This document shows positions 13,067 to 14,373 of a stretch of DNA of 14,373 nt, piece after piece. The stretch is from DASUSF01 sp036375275 (GTDB lineage: Bacteria; Pseudomonadota; Alphaproteobacteria; Geminicoccales; Geminicoccaceae). The position numbers and the translations under genes are program-made. The DNA lies in assembly GCA_036375275.1 (NCBI GenBank), contig DASUSF010000467.1, positions 1 through 14,373 of the forward strand, given 5' to 3'. Under the pieces are notes generated by a model. It was not told where the DNA came from, made no database searches, and worked only from the letters and a program-made list of their open reading frames with translations. Position 1 is the stretch's first letter. Every line of letters starts with the position of its first letter.

Positions 13067-13996
13067 ATGCGCGTGGTGTTCCATTGCCCCTGGGCCAACG
13101 CGCGCGGCTGGCTCGAGGTGCTGCGCGCCGCCGGGCCGGAGCTCCACTTCGCCGCCGCCGAGGAGATCGACGAGCCGGGCGAGGTCGAGGCGGCGGTGGT
13201 CTGGAACCCGCCGGTCGGGTTCTTCGATCCCTACCCCAACCTCCGGATCGTCTCGGTGCTCGGGGCCGGCGCCGATTACCTGTTCGTCCCGGGCATGCGG
13301 TTGCCCGAGGTGCCGATCACCCGCATCGTCGACCCGGTGATGACCGAGCGGATGGCCGGCTGGGTGCTCGCGACCACGCTCCACTTCCACCGCCAGCTCG
13401 ACCGCTACCTGGTCCAGCAGCGGGAGCGGCGATGGCTGCGGCACGAGCACCCCGACTTCGGCGAGGTGCGGATCGGGATCCTCGGCCAGGGTGCCATGGG
13501 GTCCGCGAGCGCACGGCTGCTCGCGGGCGTGGGCTACCGGGTCGCCGGCTGGAGCCGGACACCGAAGGCGCTCCCCGGGATCGAGAGCTTCGCCGGCGAC
13601 GAGGCGCTCGCCCCCTTCCTGGCACGGACCGACGTCCTGGTGTGCCTCCTGCCGCTCACGCCAGCGACGCGGGGCATCCTTCGCGCATCGACCTTCGGTG
13701 CCCTGGCGGAGGGCGCCATCGTGCTCAATGCCGGACGCGGCGCCCACCTGGTCGAGGACGACCTCCTGGACGCGCTCGCCTCGGGCCGGCTTCGGGGCGC
13801 GGCGCTCGACGTCTTCGCCGAGGAGCCGCTCCCGGTCGGGCACCCCTTCTGGACGCACCCGCAGATCCTCCTCACGCCGCACGTCGCGAGCCTGACCAAC
13901 CCGCGGACGGGTGCGGAGCAGGTCGTCGCGGCGATCCGCGCGGTCCGGGACGGGCGCGAGCCCTCGAACCGGATCGATCCGGGGCGGGCCTACTGA
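13067..13996 (+). CDS. ghrA: Glyoxylate/hydroxypyruvate reductase A-like D-2-hydroxyacid dehydrogenase
   Basis: 309 residues, close to the 312 of E. coli GhrA. The ATG follows GGAGGAGA by about 5 nt. The nucleotide loop is GQGAMG (140-145), followed by WSRTPKALPG at the end of the second strand; the Arg there fits NADP(H). The catalytic residues are Arg224 (NAGRGAHL), Glu253 (DVFAEEPLP) and His272 (TPHVAS), each three residues before the E. coli positions. The N-terminal domain has VSVLGAGADYL, a substrate-carboxylate contact region. The family reduces glyoxylate to glycolate and hydroxypyruvate to D-glycerate in the cytoplasm. It is divergent from zapE and ends 10 nt before the OmpA-like remnant on the other strand. 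Other 2-ketoacids are possible substrates. Confidence 0.93.
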   Translation: MRVVFHCPWANARGWLEVLRAAGPELHFAAAEEIDEPGEVEAAVVWNPPVGFFDPYPNLRIVSVLGAGADYLFVPGMRLPEVPITRIVDPVMTERMAGWVLATTLHFHRQLDRYLVQQRERRWLRHEHPDFGEVRIGILGQGAMGSASARLLAGVGYRVAGWSRTPKALPGIESFAGDEALAPFLARTDVLVCLLPLTPATRGILRASTFGALAEGAIVLNAGRGAHLVEDDLLDALASGRLRGAALDVFAEEPLPVGHPFWTHPQILLTPHVASLTNPRTGAEQVVAAIRAVRDGREPSNRIDPGRAY

Positions 13997-14006
13997 CGAC
14001 CCAGCC

Positions 14007-14220
14007 TCAGAACCGGGGCGCGATCGAGTAGAGGGAGGTGCCGTCCCACGACGCCCGCGGGCCCTGCCGGGCCTGCTTCGACGGGCCCTCGCCGGCTCCG
14101 CCGGATGCCGGCTTCGGCTCCCGCAGCAGCGTGATCGAAATCCGGCGGTTGATGCGCTGGTTGACATCCTGCGCCTTGCCTGCAGGGCAGGGTCGGTGGC
14201 GGCACTCGCCGATGAACTGG
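14007..14220 (-). pseudogene. Start-less remnant of an OmpA/MotB-type C-terminal domain
   Basis: In this frame the strand encodes FIGECRHRPCPAG then KAQDVNQRINRRISITLL, followed by a Pro/Gly/Lys-rich tail ending SLYSIAPRF and a TGA. The N-R-R-I-x-I pattern close to the end is the last-strand motif of OmpA-like peptidoglycan-binding domains, where related proteins read NRRVEI. The frame is open from 14300 to the stop but contains no ATG, GTG or TTG upstream of the motif, and only 10-20 residues before it look protein-like; the rest of a roughly 100-residue domain is missing. The stop of an unrelated ABC-type gene lies at 14266-14268, so the 5' part seems to have been deleted. Identification rests on one short motif; a shifted frame or an unusual start could make it a real small gene. 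Confidence 0.45.
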
Positions 14221-14265
14221 GGCCACGACCCCCTGAAAGAGCGAGGGGTGCGGGAGCCGGGCCGA

Positions 14266-14373
14266 TCAGCCGTCCGGGCCCGCCGTGTCCCGGACGAGCG
14301 TCAGGCCGCGGTCGCGGAGCAGCACCGAGACGGCGGTGCCCGAAGGGAACGGGCGGTCGACCTCGTGCAGGAT
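14266..14373 (-). CDS. C-terminal end of a probable ABC-transporter ATP-binding protein
   Basis: Only the last 35 residues are inside the window. They read as a beta-rich end, FPSGTAVSVLLRDRGLTLV followed by a short acidic/glycine tail. A Gly-x-x-V-x-V-x-L strand followed by a second strand ending near the C-terminus is usual for the TOBE domain of spermidine/putrescine- or sugar-type ABC ATPases. No nucleotide-binding motif is available, so this is a guess from pattern; the coding frame itself is clear and typical in codon use. Confidence 0.45.
   Translation of the reverse strand: MLHEVDRPFPSGTAVSVLLRDRGLTLVRDTAGPDG

Noticed and set aside
12875..14167. 430-codon minus-strand frame opposite the ghrA-like gene
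   Set aside because: It runs antisense through all catalytic motifs of the dehydrogenase and has no motif of its own.

Overview
The window is very GC-rich bacterial chromosome with dense gene packing, GGAGG-type ribosome binding sites, and some GTG and TTG starts. The elongator tRNA-Met, the ZapE/AFG1 ATPase, the GhrA-type reductase, the long two-domain ChrA and the several amidase-signature proteins together suggest a soil or environmental alphaproteobacterium of the Rhodospirillales/Geminicoccales kind. That placement is inference from gene style; no phylogenetic marker settles it. No phage, transposase, integrase or CRISPR array is visible.

Left part (1-4906): a cut-off NAD(P)-binding SDR/epimerase (minus), then a receiver-like protein with a low-complexity tail (minus) and a GC hairpin between the two. 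Next come a TPR-repeat protein (plus), a convergent gene resembling the DUF6065 family (minus), a tRNA-Met(CAU) with a readable sigma70-type promoter (minus), a small two-helix membrane protein (minus), and a GT4-fold glycosyltransferase (plus) that lacks the usual Arg/Lys phosphate-binding pair.

Central part (5104-11714): seven plus-strand genes forming an apparent catabolic block. They are an amidase-signature hydrolase, a MaoC-like hot-dog protein, a HAD 'haloacid dehalogenase type II'-like protein (its ATG overlaps the MaoC stop), a signal-peptide-bearing metal hydrolase resembling DUF6282, a 51-residue unknown protein overlapping a second amidase by ATGA, and a ChrA-type transporter 9 nt further on. 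Two intergenic hairpins divide the block into probable transcription units. A plausible but unproven reading is hydrolysis of amide-containing compounds followed by processing of the released acids. Neither amidase has GatB or GatC beside it, so a role in tRNA amidation is unlikely.

Right part (11718-14373): ZapE/AFG1 ATPase (minus, convergent with chrA, 3 nt gap), a GhrA-like D-2-hydroxyacid dehydrogenase (plus), a fragment on the minus strand that looks like the last part of an OmpA/MotB-type domain and has no possible start codon (probable pseudogene), and the C-terminal end of a probable ABC-transporter ATPase running out of the window.

Most of the window is ordinary metabolic chromosome. 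The items most worth following are the 51-residue protein fused by overlap to the second amidase, the whole amidase-MaoC-HAD-exported hydrolase block, the active-site changes in the HAD protein and in the glycosyltransferase, and the start-less OmpA-like remnant.
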